A program made the position numbers and the translations under genes. Source: Candidatus Methylobacter oryzae (lineage in GTDB: Bacteria > Pseudomonadota > Gammaproteobacteria > Methylococcales > Methylomonadaceae). From it: a DNA stretch of 64,000 bases. Numbering within the stretch: the first letter of the stretch is position 1; every line of letters begins with the position of its first letter. Below the pieces are notes generated by a model. The model was not told the origin of the DNA. It made no database searches and saw only the letters and a program-made list of their open reading frames with translations. This document shows positions 1-10,126 of this stretch, piece by piece. Location: assembly GCF_003994235.2 (NCBI RefSeq), contig NZ_RYFG02000109.1, forward strand, positions 20,134 to 84,133, read 5' to 3'.

Positions 1-1
1 G

Positions 2-892
2 CTGGCTGAGACATTGGCGCGCTTATTGGATGTACCTTTTACTATTGCTGATGCAACTACGCTGACAGAGGCTGGCTATGTCGGAGAGGATGTAGAGAAT
101 ATCATCCAGAAGATTCTGCAGAAATGTGATTATGATGTAGAGAAGGCTGAGACCGGTATTGTCTATATTGATGAGATCGATAAGATTTCCAGGAAATCCG
201 ATAATCCGTCAATTACACGGGATGTTTCGGGGGAAGGGGTTCAGCAGGCTTTATTGAAACTGATTGAAGGAACCATCGCCTCGGTTCCGCCTCAAGGCGG
301 GCGCAAACATCCTCAGCAGGAGTTTTTGCAAGTTAATACGGCTAATATCCTGTTTATCGTTGGAGGCGCTTTTGCAGGCTTGGATCGGGTTATCAAAGAC
401 CGTTCGGAGAAAGGTGGAATCGGTTTTTCTGCCGATATAAAAACCAAAGATGAATCAAAAAACATCGGTCAGCTATTTGCTGAAGTCGAGGCTGAGGATT
501 TGATCAAATATGGATTAATTCCTGAATTTGTCGGCCGCCTTCCGGTTGTTGCTACATTAGAAGAGCTGGATGAAAATGCTTTGGTTCAAATATTGACAGA
601 ACCTAAAAATGCGCTGGTCAAACAATATAAGCATTTGTTTGAGATGGAAGGAGCGGAACTTGAGTTCCGGGAAGATTCATTGGTAGCGATTGCCCGTAAA
701 GCTATGGAAAGAAAAACCGGAGCAAGAGGTCTAAGAACAATTGTTGAAAATGTTCTGTTAAACACTATGTATGAATTGCCGTCTGCAGATAATATTTGCA
801 AGGTGGTCGTTGACGGTAGTGTTATCTTGGGTGAGTCAGAACCTATTCTGGTGTATGAGACCGAAAAGAAAAAAGCTTTTGCTGAATCTTAA
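2..892 (+). CDS. clpX: ClpX, ATPase subunit of ClpXP protease (5' end missing)
   Basis: The frame is open from the first bases and lacks its start, so the gene is cut by the window edge. The visible 296 residues begin just after where the Walker A loop lies in other ClpX proteins; the zinc-binding domain and Walker A are outside. Walker B (VYIDEIDKI), the [19 protein letters not shown] stretch, the PQGGRKHP pore segment and the sensor-2 KTGARGLR motif are all present and near-identical to enterobacterial ClpX. ClpX is a hexameric AAA+ unfoldase that feeds tagged proteins to ClpP in the cytoplasm. It is followed by a strong terminator and then lon, the usual clpP-clpX-lon order. Confidence 0.97.
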   Translation: MAETLARLLDVPFTIADATTLTEAGYVGEDVENIIQKILQKCDYDVEKAETGIVYIDEIDKISRKSDNPSITRDVSGEGVQQALLKLIEGTIASVPPQGGRKHPQQEFLQVNTANILFIVGGAFAGLDRVIKDRSEKGGIGFSADIKTKDESKNIGQLFAEVEAEDLIKYGLIPEFVGRLPVVATLEELDENALVQILTEPKNALVKQYKHLFEMEGAELEFREDSLVAIARKAMERKTGARGLRTIVENVLLNTMYELPSADNICKVVVDGSVILGESEPILVYETEKKKAFAES

Positions 893-917
893 ATTTTAAA
901 ACATACGGTTGGATGAT

Positions 918-956
918 AAAAAAGGGAGCTTTTTAATTTAAAGCTCCCTTTTTTTG
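918..956 (+). terminator. Rho-independent terminator of clpX
   Basis: An AAGGGAGCTT / AAGCTCCCTT stem (about 922-931 and 941-950) with a short AT loop is followed by a run of seven T residues. It lies 25 bases after the clpX stop. Nearly the same hairpin occurs after ppiD at 6075-6116. Confidence 0.9.
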
Positions 957-982
957 TGCTGGAGGTACTATCTTGAGCAGGT

Positions 983-1013
983 ATCCTTGCTATTTTAATT
1001 AACGCCCCAATAA
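983..1013 (+). promoter_or_regulatory. Possible sigma-32 heat-shock promoter of lon
   Basis: CTTGCT at 986-991 is followed after 13 bases by CCCCAATAA at 1005-1013. This resembles the RpoH consensus (CTTGAA, 13-17 bases, CCCCATNT). lon is a classic RpoH target in gammaproteobacteria. The predicted start of transcription would lie about 30 bases before the lon ATG. The call rests on pattern match only. Confidence 0.45.
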
Positions 1014-1048
1014 TCTTCTTTTTAAGAAATAGATAGATTATTCCGTTT

Positions 1049-3475
1049 ATGGAAACGCACAAAATGACAGATTTACAACAAATAAATACACTGATTCCGG
1101 TATTACCGCTCAGAGATGTAGTGGTTTACCCACACATGGTTATCCCCTTGTTTGTCGGTCGGGAAAGGTCGATTGATGCTTTGGATGCTGCGATGAAAGA
1201 CAATAAACAGATTCTGTTGGTCGCGCAAAAGGAAGCGGAAATTGATGAGCCGGATATTACTGATCTTTATGAGGTTGGTACTCTGGCTAACATCCTGCAG
1301 ATGTTGAAATTGCCTGATGGCACGGTCAAGGTGTTGGTTGAAGGCATTCAACGCAGTAAAGTATTGCACTATAAAGAGACAGAGAAATATTTTTCCGCAA
1401 TGGTGACGGAGATTTTTGATGTTTTGAAATTAACCGAGCAAGAACAGGATGTATTGCAACGCACGGTTATTAGTTCATTCGATCAATACGTTAAGCTGAA
1501 TAATAAGATTCCTCCCGAGGTTTTGAATTCGCTGTCAGGTATTGATGATCCAAGCCGGCTTGCCGATACCATGGCGGCCCATATGACTTTAAAAGTCAAT
1601 GAAAAGCAGACCATTTTAGAAACAGCCGATATAGAAAAGCGCCTTGAAGGCTTAATGACCTTGATGGAAGGAGAGGTTGACCTTTTAGAGATGGAGAAGA
1701 GAATTCGTGTGCGTGTTAAGCAGCAAATGGAGAAAAATCAAAGGGAATACTATCTGAATGAACAGATGAAGGCGATTCAAAAAGAATTGGGCGATATGGA
1801 TGATGTGCCCAATGAAATTGAAGAATTGACAAAGAAAATAGAAAGTGCAGGCATGACCAAAGAAGCTAAAGCGAAAGCCGATGCTGAGCTTAGTAAGCTT
1901 AAACAGATGTCGCCTATGTCGGCCGAAGCAACCGTGGTGCGCAATTATATTGATTGGATGGTCAATGTACCGTGGAAGAAAAAGACCAAGGTTCGGCATG
2001 ATTTAAAGCTTGCAGAGCAGGTTTTGGAAGCTGAACATTATGGTTTGGATAAGGTTAAAGAGCGTATTCTTGAATATCTTGCTGTTCAGCAGCGGGTTAG
2101 GCAGCTCAAAGGGCCAATTCTATGCTTGGTCGGTCCTCCGGGTGTAGGAAAAACTTCTTTGGGTGAATCGATTGCCAGGGCAACCAACCGTAAATATGTA
2201 CGTATGGCTTTGGGCGGTGTGCGTGATGAGGCTGAAATTCGAGGCCATCGTCGAACTTATATCGGATCTATGCCTGGTAAAATTTTACAGAATTTGTCTA
2301 AGATCAAAACGCGTAACCCAATGTTTTTACTTGATGAAATCGACAAAATGGCTGCGGATTTTCGAGGAGATCCTGCGTCGGCTTTACTGGAAGTGCTGGA
2401 TCCCGAGCAGAACCATACTTTTTCGGATCATTATCTGGAGGTGGATTTTGATTTATCCGATGTGATGTTTGTGGCGACAGCGAACACCATGAATATTCCT
2501 CCTGCATTGTTGGACAGAATGGAAGTCATACGTATCGCGGGTTATACAGAAGATGAAAAAATCAATATTGCAATCCGCTATTTGATTCCCAAACAAGTCA
2601 AAAATAACGGCCTTAAAGAGCAGGAGATTCATATTACCGAAGAGGCTGTTAGAGACATAATTCGGTATTATTCTCGAGAGGCCGGAGTTCGAAGTCTTGA
2701 GCGGGAAATATCGAAAATTTGCCGCAAAGTGGTTAAAGATTTGTTATTGAAAACGGATCAAGTTAAGGTTGTAGTTAATCCTGCAAACTTGGATAAATAT
2801 CTGGGCGTTAAGCGTTTCCATTATGGTCTTGCGGAAGAGAAAGATCAGATTGGGCAGGTTACCGGTTTGGCTTGGACTGAAGTCGGAGGCGAGCTGTTAA
2901 CTATTGAGACGGCAGTAATTCCCGGAAAAGGCAAGCAATCGTCAACCGGTAAACTCGGCGATGTTATGAAGGAGTCGATTGAAGCGGCGATGACTGTCGT
3001 CAGGAGCCGGTCCGGAATTTTGGGCATTGATAATGAATTGTTCCAGAAGAATGACATTCACATTCATGTTCCAGAGGGAGCAACGCCAAAAGATGGGCCA
3101 AGTGCCGGTATAGGGATGTGTACCGCCATTATCTCGGCTTTGACTAAAATACCGGTTCGAGCTTCTGTCGCTATGACAGGAGAGATTACTTTGCGCGGCG
3201 AAGTATTGCCTATCGGCGGTTTAAAGGAAAAGCTTCTGGCCGCTCATCGTGGAGGAATAACAACAGTTGTAATTCCTGCAGAAAATGAAAAGGATCTGGC
3301 TGAGATACCGGAAAACATCAAACAAAACCTGGAAATAAAACCGGTTCATTGGATAGATGAAGTATTGGAGATTGCTTTGCAGCATATGCCGATTCCTTTC
3401 GAAAAAATAGAAGAGCAGGGAAAAACCGAGGCCGAAGCAATTAAAGTGATAAAACAGAGCCCAACCGCACATTAA
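1049..3475 (+). CDS. lon: Lon, ATP-dependent serine protease
   Basis: A full-length 808-residue LonA protease that degrades misfolded and short-lived regulatory proteins in the cytoplasm. The N-terminal substrate-binding LON domain (about 10-205) is followed by a coiled region and the AAA+ module with Walker A GPPGVGKT at 362-369 and Walker [10 protein letters not shown]. The C-terminal protease domain carries the Ser-Lys dyad: Ser685 in DGPSAGIGM and Lys728 in [12 protein letters not shown], 43 residues apart as in E. coli. An alternative ATG five codons downstream (1064, MTDLQQ) is equally possible; neither has a strong ribosome-binding site. It is separated from clpX by a terminator and a possible heat-shock promoter. 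Confidence 0.97.
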   Translation: METHKMTDLQQINTLIPVLPLRDVVVYPHMVIPLFVGRERSIDALDAAMKDNKQILLVAQKEAEIDEPDITDLYEVGTLANILQMLKLPDGTVKVLVEGIQRSKVLHYKETEKYFSAMVTEIFDVLKLTEQEQDVLQRTVISSFDQYVKLNNKIPPEVLNSLSGIDDPSRLADTMAAHMTLKVNEKQTILETADIEKRLEGLMTLMEGEVDLLEMEKRIRVRVKQQMEKNQREYYLNEQMKAIQKELGDMDDVPNEIEELTKKIESAGMTKEAKAKADAELSKLKQMSPMSAEATVVRNYIDWMVNVPWKKKTKVRHDLKLAEQVLEAEHYGLDKVKERILEYLAVQQRVRQLKGPILCLVGPPGVGKTSLGESIARATNRKYVRMALGGVRDEAEIRGHRRTYIGSMPGKILQNLSKIKTRNPMFLLDEIDKMAADFRGDPASALLEVLDPEQNHTFSDHYLEVDFDLSDVMFVATANTMNIPPALLDRMEVIRIAGYTEDEKINIAIRYLIPKQVKNNGLKEQEIHITEEAVRDIIRYYSREAGVRSLEREISKICRKVVKDLLLKTDQVKVVVNPANLDKYLGVKRFHYGLAEEKDQIGQVTGLAWTEVGGELLTIETAVIPGKGKQSSTGKLGDVMKESIEAAMTVVRSRSGILGIDNELFQKNDIHIHVPEGATPKDGPSAGIGMCTAIISALTKIPVRASVAMTGEITLRGEVLPIGGLKEKLLAAHRGGITTVVIPAENEKDLAEIPENIKQNLEIKPVHWIDEVLEIALQHMPIPFEKIEEQGKTEAEAIKVIKQSPTAH

Positions 3476-3480
3476 TTGCG

Positions 3481-3517
3481 TTTGCGGTTTTGTCGGTTAA
3501 GTTGGCAAAACCGCAAA
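3481..3517. other. 12-bp perfect inverted repeat after lon
   Basis: TTTGCGGTTTTG (3481-3492) is repeated as its exact reverse complement at 3506-3517 with a 13-base loop. It starts six bases after the lon stop codon, where a 3' end hairpin is expected, but no T-run follows on the plus strand. It may stabilise the lon mRNA 3' end or terminate inefficiently. Confidence 0.5.
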
Positions 3518-3544
3518 AATCAGGGCTTGCAGGGTGGTTAGTGC

Positions 3545-3574
3545 TTGACACTGCGTGAGTGCAGTTGCTATAAA
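3545..3574 (+). promoter_or_regulatory. Sigma-70 promoter of hupB
   Basis: A perfect -35 box TTGACA (3545-3550) and -10 box TATAAA (3569-3574) are separated by 18 bases. The expected transcript starts near 3581 and gives a leader of roughly 90 bases before the hupB ATG. Confidence 0.75.
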
Positions 3575-3669
3575 GGCTAGCGTTTTTGTGCTACTGAGGA
3601 TTAGGCATGGGAATCATCACGCAGATCTTCAAGAATATAACTTTAAAAATAACTTCCTAAGGGGGAATA

Positions 3670-3942
3670 ATGAATAAATCGGAACTTATTGATGCTATAG
3701 CAGAGTCTGCTGAATTAACAAAAGTGGACGCCGGTCGTGCATTGGATGGCTTTATCGCAGCAGTTACAAAAGCATTGAGCGCTGGTGATTCTGTCGCTTT
3801 AGTTGGATTTGGAACCTATGCAGTAAAAGAAAGAGCTGAGCGTAAAGGACGTAATCCGCAAACTGGGGCAGAGATTGTTATTAAAGCAGCAAAAATTCCT
3901 TCATTTAAAGCTGGCAAATCTTTAAAAGATGCTGTAAACTAG
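3670..3942 (+). CDS. hupB: HU-beta type histone-like DNA-binding protein
   Basis: A 90-residue HU protein, which binds and bends DNA as a dimer and compacts the nucleoid. It starts [11 protein letters not shown], carries the [21 protein letters not shown] beta-arm with its DNA-contacting RNPQTG tip, and ends [11 protein letters not shown], all HU hallmarks. A strong ribosome-binding site (AGGGGGAA) lies just before the ATG. The position after clpX and lon and before ppiD is the conserved gammaproteobacterial arrangement and favours the HupB paralogue. It has its own strong promoter and may be co-transcribed with the two tRNAs that follow within 100 bases. Confidence 0.96.
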   Translation: MNKSELIDAIAESAELTKVDAGRALDGFIAAVTKALSAGDSVALVGFGTYAVKERAERKGRNPQTGAEIVIKAAKIPSFKAGKSLKDAVN

Positions 3943-3955
3943 TATTTCTTTAGTC

Positions 3956-4031
3956 GGGTGCTTAGCTCAGCCGGGAGAGCATCGCCCTTACAAGGCGAGG
4001 GTCGGGGGTTCGAACCCCTCAGCACCCACCA
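3956..4031 (+). tRNA. tRNA-Val (anticodon TAC)
   Basis: The acceptor arms GGGTGCT (3956-3962) and AGCACCC (4021-4027) pair fully. The anticodon loop CTTACAA gives TAC, the T arm has GGTTCGAACC, and CCA is encoded at 4029-4031. Confidence 0.97.
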
Positions 4032-4037
4032 GACTTT

Positions 4038-4114
4038 GGAGTGGTAGTTCAGTTGGTTAGAATACCGGCCTGTCACGCCGGTGGTCGCGGGTTCGAGCCC
4101 CGTCCACTCCGCCA
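4038..4114 (+). tRNA. tRNA-Asp (anticodon GTC)
   Basis: The acceptor arms GGAGTGG (4038-4044) and CCACTCC (4104-4110) pair fully. The anticodon loop CTGTCAC gives GTC, and a GCCA end is encoded. It lies six bases after tRNA-Val and is probably on the same transcript. Confidence 0.97.
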
Positions 4115-4121
4115 AAAAATC

Positions 4122-4159
4122 AAAAAGCTCCGGATCGATTGGTTCGGGGCTTTTTTTTT
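4122..4159 (+). terminator. Terminator after the tRNA pair
   Basis: AAGCTCCG pairs with CGGGGCTT around an AT-rich loop and is followed by nine T residues. It closes the hupB-tRNA unit 36 bases before ppiD. Confidence 0.88.
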
Positions 4160-4194
4160 GATTAAAATTTAAGTTGTTTCCTTAGGACAGAACT

Positions 4195-6057
4195 ATGCTG
4201 ACAAAGATTAGAGAAAAAGCACAAGGTGCTTTTGCATGGGGTATTTTGATAATAATTTGTGTGCCTTTCGCTTTATGGGGTATTCAGAATTATCTGGATA
4301 CCGGCGAAGAAGCTCCTGTCGCTTCCGTTGGCGATAAAGATTTTTTTCAGCGCGATGTTAACAGAGCTTATGAGCAATACGCCCAGAATCTTCAAGGAAT
4401 GACCATAGATGAACAAAGTTTGAAAGCTCAAGCACTGCAAAAGCTAATAAAAGATGAAGTTTTACTTCAGTATGTACACGCTAAAGGCTTGGTTACAACT
4501 GATGATAGCGCCCGTGAGTTCATAAAATCCTTAACTTATTTTCAAGTTGACGGTAAGTTTGATGAAAAACGTTATAAGACAATGCTCAACTCCCAAAAAA
4601 TGTCTTCTAACGAATTTGTAAGCAGGATTAAAAATGCACTGATCATGGAGCAGTTTCAGCGCAGCATCATAGATAGCAGTTTCGCGACGAAATATGATGT
4701 CGAGAGTTTTTTCAAGATTCAAAACCAACAACGCAATGTAGATTACGTTAATGTTGCGTTGCAAAAGCCGGCAGAGCAGCCCTCAGAAGAAGAAATAACA
4801 ACCTACTATCAGCAACATCAGGATGCTTATCAAACGCCCGAGCAAGTTTCTGTAGAGTACGTAGAGCTATCGCTTGAAGACATAGCAAAAACAATAGCAG
4901 TAACCGATGATAAGTTGAAGACTTTCTATGAAGAGCAAAAAGATCAATTTACCACTCCTGAGCGGAGAAAAATCAGCCATATCCTATTCGCAATCAACGA
5001 TAAAACCGACGAAAAAACCGCGTTGGAAAAAGCCCTAAAAGCAAAACAGGAACTGGCGAATAAAGATTTTTCCGCTTTAGCGGCGGAAGTCTCCGACGAT
5101 AAGTTAACCGCTAAAACAGGCGGCGATTTAGGTCTTTTTAATGTGGGCGTCATGGAGAAGTCATTTGAAGACGCGGCAAGCTCTTTGAAATTAGGTGAGG
5201 TTTCAAATCCGGTTAAATCGGCGTTTGGTTATCATTTGATTAAAGTAACAGAGCTGGCACCGGGTGAAGTTAAACCGTTCGACGCAGTTAAAAATGAAGT
5301 CACCAAGGCTTATCAAAAAGCTCAGGCAGAAAATGCCTTTTATCAAGCGGGCGAAACTTTAACTGAAATGAGCTATGAACACCCTGATAATCTGAAAACA
5401 GTGGCGGATGCTTTGGGCATTACCATTAAGAAATCGGAGACGTTTACCAGAGATAAAGGTGAAAGCATTGCTGCCGATGAAAAGGTGCGTAATACAGCCT
5501 TCACTGAAGAAGTTCTGCAGGGCAATAATAGTACGCCTATTGAGCTGGGAACCGATCGCTTGGTTGTATTAAGAATGCAGGAGCATAAGCCGGCAGCAGC
5601 GAAAGAATTAAAAGATGTAAAACAGGAGATAGCCAGCACCTTATTGACGGATAAGGCCAAGCAACAAGCTATTGATACCGCCAAAAAAATTAAGGCCAGA
5701 TTGCAGGTAGGAGAAGCCATTCAAACTGTTGCTGCTGAATACAAACTGCCAGTAAAAACAGTGGCTGGGTTAACGCGCACTAAAGAAGACGTGCCGTTGC
5801 CACTGGCCCAGGCTATTTTTAAGGCCGCCAAACCTGTTGGCGGTAAACCGACTGTCTTTATTGCCGAATTACCGGCAGGTGAACAAGTGGTTGTAAGTTT
5901 GTCGAAGGTAACGGAAGGTGCAATGACTGAAAATGACAAAAAGCAGATGGAACTGGCGACCAAGAATATTGCCAGAGCTTTCGGTCAGGCTGAATTCAAT
6001 GCATTGATAAACAGCTTAGAGGCAGAAGCCGACGTGTCGGTCAGACAGCCTAAGTAA
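4195..6057 (+). CDS. ppiD: PpiD-like periplasmic peptidyl-prolyl isomerase / chaperone
   Basis: A 620-residue inner-membrane-anchored chaperone that helps outer-membrane and periplasmic proteins fold as they leave the Sec translocon. Residues about 13-34 (AFAWGILIIICVPFALWGI) form one transmembrane helix with a short cytoplasmic tail. A SurA-like helical region follows. The parvulin domain lies about 255-360, with RKISHILFAI at its start, GGDLGLFNVGVMEKSFEDA in the middle and FGYHLIKVTE at its end. Length and placement after hupB match PpiD of other gammaproteobacteria. PpiD parvulin domains are often weak or inactive as isomerases, so the chaperone role is the safer call. Confidence 0.93.
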   Translation: MLTKIREKAQGAFAWGILIIICVPFALWGIQNYLDTGEEAPVASVGDKDFFQRDVNRAYEQYAQNLQGMTIDEQSLKAQALQKLIKDEVLLQYVHAKGLVTTDDSAREFIKSLTYFQVDGKFDEKRYKTMLNSQKMSSNEFVSRIKNALIMEQFQRSIIDSSFATKYDVESFFKIQNQQRNVDYVNVALQKPAEQPSEEEITTYYQQHQDAYQTPEQVSVEYVELSLEDIAKTIAVTDDKLKTFYEEQKDQFTTPERRKISHILFAINDKTDEKTALEKALKAKQELANKDFSALAAEVSDDKLTAKTGGDLGLFNVGVMEKSFEDAASSLKLGEVSNPVKSAFGYHLIKVTELAPGEVKPFDAVKNEVTKAYQKAQAENAFYQAGETLTEMSYEHPDNLKTVADALGITIKKSETFTRDKGESIAADEKVRNTAFTEEVLQGNNSTPIELGTDRLVVLRMQEHKPAAAKELKDVKQEIASTLLTDKAKQQAIDTAKKIKARLQVGEAIQTVAAEYKLPVKTVAGLTRTKEDVPLPLAQAIFKAAKPVGGKPTVFIAELPAGEQVVVSLSKVTEGAMTENDKKQMELATKNIARAFGQAEFNALINSLEAEADVSVRQPK

Positions 6058-6074
6058 AACCGCTGAAGTAGAAA

Positions 6075-6116
6075 TAAAAAAGGGAGCTTTTAAGCTCCCT
6101 TTTTTGTGCCGGTATT
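6075..6116. terminator. Bidirectional terminator between ppiD and fabI
   Basis: AAAAGGGAGCTT and AAGCTCCCTTTT form an almost uninterrupted stem with A residues before and T residues after, so it can serve ppiD from the left and fabI from the right. The stem and following TTTTTTGTGC closely copy the clpX terminator. Confidence 0.88.
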
Positions 6117-6123
6117 TTTTGTA

Positions 6124-6906
6124 TTAAGACGCAGCTAAACCGGCAATGTTATAGCCGCAATCGACAAACGTGACTTCGCCGGTAACACCCGAAGCCAGGT
6201 CCGAACACATAAATGCCGCGACATTACCGACTTCTTCAATGGTGACGTTTCTTCTTAAAGGCGCAGTATCGGCTGCCTTGCTGAGCATCGCTTTAAAGTT
6301 ATTGATGCCGGATGCGGCTAAAGTCCTGATCGGGCCTGCGGAAATAGCATTGACCCGGGTTCCTTCAGCGCCCAAGGCTGCCGCCATATAGCGGACATTG
6401 GCTTCCAGGCTGGCTTTAGCGACGCCCATCACGTTATAGTTAGGAATAGCCCGGTCGGCACCTAAATAACTCAGCGTTAATAATGAACCGTTACGCCCTT
6501 GCATCATCGAACGTCCGGCTTTTGCCAGTGCGGTAAAGCTGTAGGAGCTGATGTCGTGGGCAATCTGGAAGTTTTCTCTGGTTGTCGCATTGACGTAATC
6601 GCCATCCAGCGCGTCGCGTGGAGCAAAAGCCACGGAATGTACGATGCAGTCCAAACCGTCCCAGTGTTCACCCAGTTTTTTAAATACGTTGTCGATATGT
6701 TCGTCGCTGCTGACATCGCATTCAATAGTAATGTTGGAATTGCATTGTTCAGCCATTTCCTCGACGCGACTTTGCAGCTTATCATTCTGAAAGGTAAAAG
6801 CTAATTCAGCTCCTTCGCGGTGCATCGCTTGGGCAATACCCCATGCAATTGAACGGTTACTGGCTAAACCCACGATCAAGACGCGTTTGCCCTGCATAAA
6901 ACCCAT
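6124..6906 (-). CDS. fabI: Enoyl-[acyl-carrier-protein] reductase (NADH), FabI
   Basis: A 260-residue short-chain dehydrogenase that performs the last reduction of each fatty acid elongation cycle (type II FAS, cytoplasm). The catalytic set is Tyr147, Tyr157 and Lys164, matching Tyr146/Tyr156/Lys163 of E. coli FabI, and the N-terminus [20 protein letters not shown] is the FabI-type nucleotide-binding loop. An ATG two codons upstream (6912) overlaps the ribosome-binding site GGGAGA, so the ATG at 6906, five bases after that site, is the better start and gives the usual MGFxxGKR beginning. It is divergent from the peptide transporter; the promoter must lie in the short gap or the start of that gene. 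Confidence 0.96.
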   Translation of the reverse strand: MGFMQGKRVLIVGLASNRSIAWGIAQAMHREGAELAFTFQNDKLQSRVEEMAEQCNSNITIECDVSSDEHIDNVFKKLGEHWDGLDCIVHSVAFAPRDALDGDYVNATTRENFQIAHDISSYSFTALAKAGRSMMQGRNGSLLTLSYLGADRAIPNYNVMGVAKASLEANVRYMAAALGAEGTRVNAISAGPIRTLAASGINNFKAMLSKAADTAPLRRNVTIEEVGNVAAFMCSDLASGVTGEVTFVDCGYNIAGLAAS

Positions 6907-6953
6907 TATCATCTCCCAATGTTTTTGTTGTTACAATAGAGCTTCAAGTATCT

Positions 6954-9152
6954 ATGACCCTTTTATTGATGTCCAGTCTTTTGTCTATGATGATGCAAAC
7001 CTATAAAACGCATACGTTAATTCCGATATGGCTGGCGATATTTCTAGCTGTCTCGCCGTTATGCACGGCACCGGCATCGGCACAACTGAACAATCCTTAT
7101 ACTGAAGACGAGGGCAAACAAGCTGTTTTGTATGAATCATTTTCAGGACGTCCCAAGCATATGGATCCCGCTGTCGCTTACAGTTCCGATGAATATGCCT
7201 TTATCTCGCAGATTTACGAGCCTCCGTTTCAATACCATTACTTGAAAAGACCTTACCAAGTGGTGCCGCTAACCGCTACCCATATGCCGGAAGTAATTTA
7301 TCTGGACCGGAAAGGTGAAAAGCTAGGTCAGGGTGTAAATGCCGGCGATATCGCATTTACAGATTATGTGATTGAAATCCAGCCGGGCATTCGCTACCAG
7401 CCGCATCCTGCGCTGGCTCAAAATGCCCAAGGTGAGTATCAATATCACCAGTTGAATGAGGCACAAATTGGCTCAGCTACATCGCTGAACGATTTTAAAG
7501 CCACCGGCTCGCGCGAACTTACTGCCGAAGACTATGTTTACCAAATCAAGCGTCTGGCGCATCCCAAAATCCAGTCGCCGATTGCTGAAATCATGAAGAA
7601 CTATATTGTCGGTTTTGACGATTTTTCGAAACAGGTCAAAGATAAACCCAAGACCGCAATTAAGGATTTGGCGATGGATAGTGCGACATCACTAAGCCGC
7701 TATCGATACCGTATCCGCATTAAAGGCAAATATCCGCAGTTTATCTATTGGCTGGCCATGCCGTTCTTTTCGCCGATGCCGTGGGAAGCGGATGTGTTTT
7801 ATGACCAGCCGGGACTTGCAGACAAAAACATCACGCTGGACTGGTTCCCGATCGGTACCGGGCCTTATTTGCTGGCGGAGAATAACCCGAACAGGCGCAT
7901 GATCCTGACTAAAAATCCGTTATTCAATCATGAAACTTATCCGAGCGAAGGCGAGCCGGAAGACAGGCAAAAAGGCCTGCTGGCCGATGCCGGAAAACCG
8001 CTGCCGTTTATCGACAAAGTGGTTTTCATGCTGGAAAAAGAAACCATTCCCTATTGGACCAAGTTCCTGCAGGGCTATTACGACGCGTCGGGCATCGCCT
8101 CGGACAGCTTCGATCAGGCTGTACAATTCACCGGTAGCGGCGGCGTCGCGCTGACGCCGTCCTTGCTGGAAAAAGGCATCCAACTGCAAACGTCGGTAAC
8201 GACCTCCAATTTTTATATGGGTTTTAACATGCTGGACGCGACCGTTGGCGGTGCTTCCGAGCAGGCTCGGAAGTTGCGTCAGGCGATTTCTATCGCGGTC
8301 GATTATGAAGAGTTTATCTCCATCTTCATGAACGGACGCGGTGTTGCGGCACAAGGCGCTTTGCCGCCCGGCATCTACGGATTTGCCGAAGGTAAAGAAG
8401 GGATCAACCCGTATGTTTACGAGTGGCAAGCCGAGAAGGCGCAACGCAAAAAAATCGAAGCCGCGCGGCAATTGATGGTCGAAGCCGGTTATGCCAACGG
8501 CATCGATCCGAAAACCAAAGAGGCGCTGATTCTGTACTTCGACACCACTGCCACTAGCGTTGACGACCGCCCCAGAATGAACTGGTATCGCAAGCAATTC
8601 GAGAAACTGGGCATCAAACTGGTAATCCGCTCGACCGATTACAATCGTTTCCAGGAAAAGATGCGCACCGGCAACGCCCAGCTATTTTTCTGGGGTTGGA
8701 ATGCCGATTATCCCGATCCCGAGAACTTCTTTTTCCTATTGTACGGCCCTAATGCCAAGGTGCAATACGGCGGCGAAAATGCCTCAAATTACCGGAATCC
8801 TGAGTTCGACCGCTTATTCGAGCAAATGCGCAACATGGATGACGGCGAGCAACGCTACCGGATTATCCAGCAGATGCAGGAAATAGTGCGCCGTGACGCG
8901 CCGTGGATTTTCGGCTTTCATCCTAAGAACTTTTCGCTGTTCCACGGCTGGTATAAAAACCTGAAACCGAACCTGATGGCAAATAACCAACTTAAATATA
9001 CCCGGTTGGATTCGGCGCTCAGGAACGAAAAAAGGCAGCAATGGAATCAACCGGTGTTTTGGCCTTTAGTGTTGGGCATTGTGGTATTTATCGCAATGTT
9101 AATCCCGGCGATTAACGCCTATCGCCGACGTAGCAAGGAAACCATTCAATGA
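6954..9152 (+). CDS. Oligopeptide ABC transporter substrate-binding protein (YejA-like), with C-terminal membrane segment
   Basis: A 732-residue family 5 extracellular solute-binding protein. A signal peptide ends near APASA-Q. The body contains family landmarks such as a FDTTATSVDDRPRMNWYRKQFEKLGI-like stretch and FFWGWNADYPDPENFF. The last about 35 residues (FWPLVLGIVVFIAMLIPAINAYRRR) form a hydrophobic helix followed by positive charges, so the protein is probably tethered to the inner membrane with its binding domain in the periplasm. E. coli YejA is about 600 residues and lacks this. The stop overlaps the next ATG (ATGA). The true start is uncertain; a cluster of methionines at 6987-6995 would give a cleaner signal peptide. 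The cargo is probably peptides, by homology only. Confidence 0.85.
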   Translation: MTLLLMSSLLSMMMQTYKTHTLIPIWLAIFLAVSPLCTAPASAQLNNPYTEDEGKQAVLYESFSGRPKHMDPAVAYSSDEYAFISQIYEPPFQYHYLKRPYQVVPLTATHMPEVIYLDRKGEKLGQGVNAGDIAFTDYVIEIQPGIRYQPHPALAQNAQGEYQYHQLNEAQIGSATSLNDFKATGSRELTAEDYVYQIKRLAHPKIQSPIAEIMKNYIVGFDDFSKQVKDKPKTAIKDLAMDSATSLSRYRYRIRIKGKYPQFIYWLAMPFFSPMPWEADVFYDQPGLADKNITLDWFPIGTGPYLLAENNPNRRMILTKNPLFNHETYPSEGEPEDRQKGLLADAGKPLPFIDKVVFMLEKETIPYWTKFLQGYYDASGIASDSFDQAVQFTGSGGVALTPSLLEKGIQLQTSVTTSNFYMGFNMLDATVGGASEQARKLRQAISIAVDYEEFISIFMNGRGVAAQGALPPGIYGFAEGKEGINPYVYEWQAEKAQRKKIEAARQLMVEAGYANGIDPKTKEALILYFDTTATSVDDRPRMNWYRKQFEKLGIKLVIRSTDYNRFQEKMRTGNAQLFFWGWNADYPDPENFFFLLYGPNAKVQYGGENASNYRNPEFDRLFEQMRNMDDGEQRYRIIQQMQEIVRRDAPWIFGFHPKNFSLFHGWYKNLKPNLMANNQLKYTRLDSALRNEKRQQWNQPVFWPLVLGIVVFIAMLIPAINAYRRRSKETIQ

Positions 9153-10126
9153 CCCAATATATTATCCGGCGACTTTTATATAGCTTGCCCTTACTGATGG
9201 GCGTTAATATTTTAACTTTCGTGTTGTTTTTCGTCGTTAACAGTCCGGACGATATGGCGAGGATGCAACTGGGACAAAAACACGTCACCGAGCAAGCCAT
9301 TGCAAACTGGAAGCACCAGCACGGCTACGATATGCCGTTGCTTTGGAATAGCGATGAGCCGGCCGAGAAAAAAATTACCGAAACGATTTTTTACCAAAAA
9401 TCGGTCGGCTTGTTCTTGTTCCGCTTTGGCGTATCCGATAGCGGCAGGAACATCGGCGCCGATATTAAAGAACGTGCCTGGCCCAGTCTGGCCGTGGCGC
9501 TGCCGACTTTGCTGGCCGGCTTGTTCGTGAACATCTGTTTTGCATTGATGATGGTACTGTTCCGCAATTCTTACCTGGAACATGGAGGTATCGTGTCGTG
9601 CGTGATTTTGATGTCGATTTCGTCGCTGTTTTATATCATCGGCGGGCAGTTTTTGATCGGTAAGTTATTAAGACTGGTGCCTATTTCGGGATACGACGGC
9701 GGTTTCGCAGCGGTTAAGTTCCTGATCTTGCCGGTGCTGATCGGCGTATTTTCGGGTATCGGTTCCGGCGTTCGTTGGTACCGGACCTTATTTTTAGAAG
9801 AAGTCGAAAAAGATTATGTCCGTACCGCCAGAGCCAAGGGCTTAAGCGAAACTCAAGCTCTATTCCGGCACGTGTTGCCGAATGCGATGATCCCGATTTT
9901 GACCGGAGTCGTCGTGGTGTTGCCGCTGCTGTTCATGGGCAGCCTGATCATGGAATCGTTTTTCAGTATTCCCGGCTTGGGCAGCTATACCATCGATGCG
10001 ATCAACAGCCAGGATTTCGCGATTGTCCGGGCAATGGTTTTCCTCGGTTCGGTGCTATACGTGATCGGGCTGTTGCTGACCGATATTTCCTATACATTGG
10101 TCGATCCGCGCGTGAGGTTAGCGTAA
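9149..10126 (+). CDS. Peptide ABC transporter permease, YejB/DppB type
   Basis: A 325-residue inner-membrane permease. An N-terminal helix (RRLLYSLPLLMGVNILTFVLFFVV) is followed by a periplasmic loop and five more hydrophobic segments. The cytoplasmic EAA loop that docks the ATPase is DYVRTARAKGLSETQALFRHVLPNA. It is translationally coupled to the binding-protein gene (ATGA overlap) and to the second permease (TAATG overlap at 10124-10128). It forms the transmembrane channel together with the next gene product. Confidence 0.9.
   Translation: MTQYIIRRLLYSLPLLMGVNILTFVLFFVVNSPDDMARMQLGQKHVTEQAIANWKHQHGYDMPLLWNSDEPAEKKITETIFYQKSVGLFLFRFGVSDSGRNIGADIKERAWPSLAVALPTLLAGLFVNICFALMMVLFRNSYLEHGGIVSCVILMSISSLFYIIGGQFLIGKLLRLVPISGYDGGFAAVKFLILPVLIGVFSGIGSGVRWYRTLFLEEVEKDYVRTARAKGLSETQALFRHVLPNAMIPILTGVVVVLPLLFMGSLIMESFFSIPGLGSYTIDAINSQDFAIVRAMVFLGSVLYVIGLLLTDISYTLVDPRVRLA

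Noticed and set aside
7920..8597. Open frame of 225 codons on the minus strand
   Set aside because: It is antisense to the peptide-binding protein gene; no ribosome-binding site or domain is seen.
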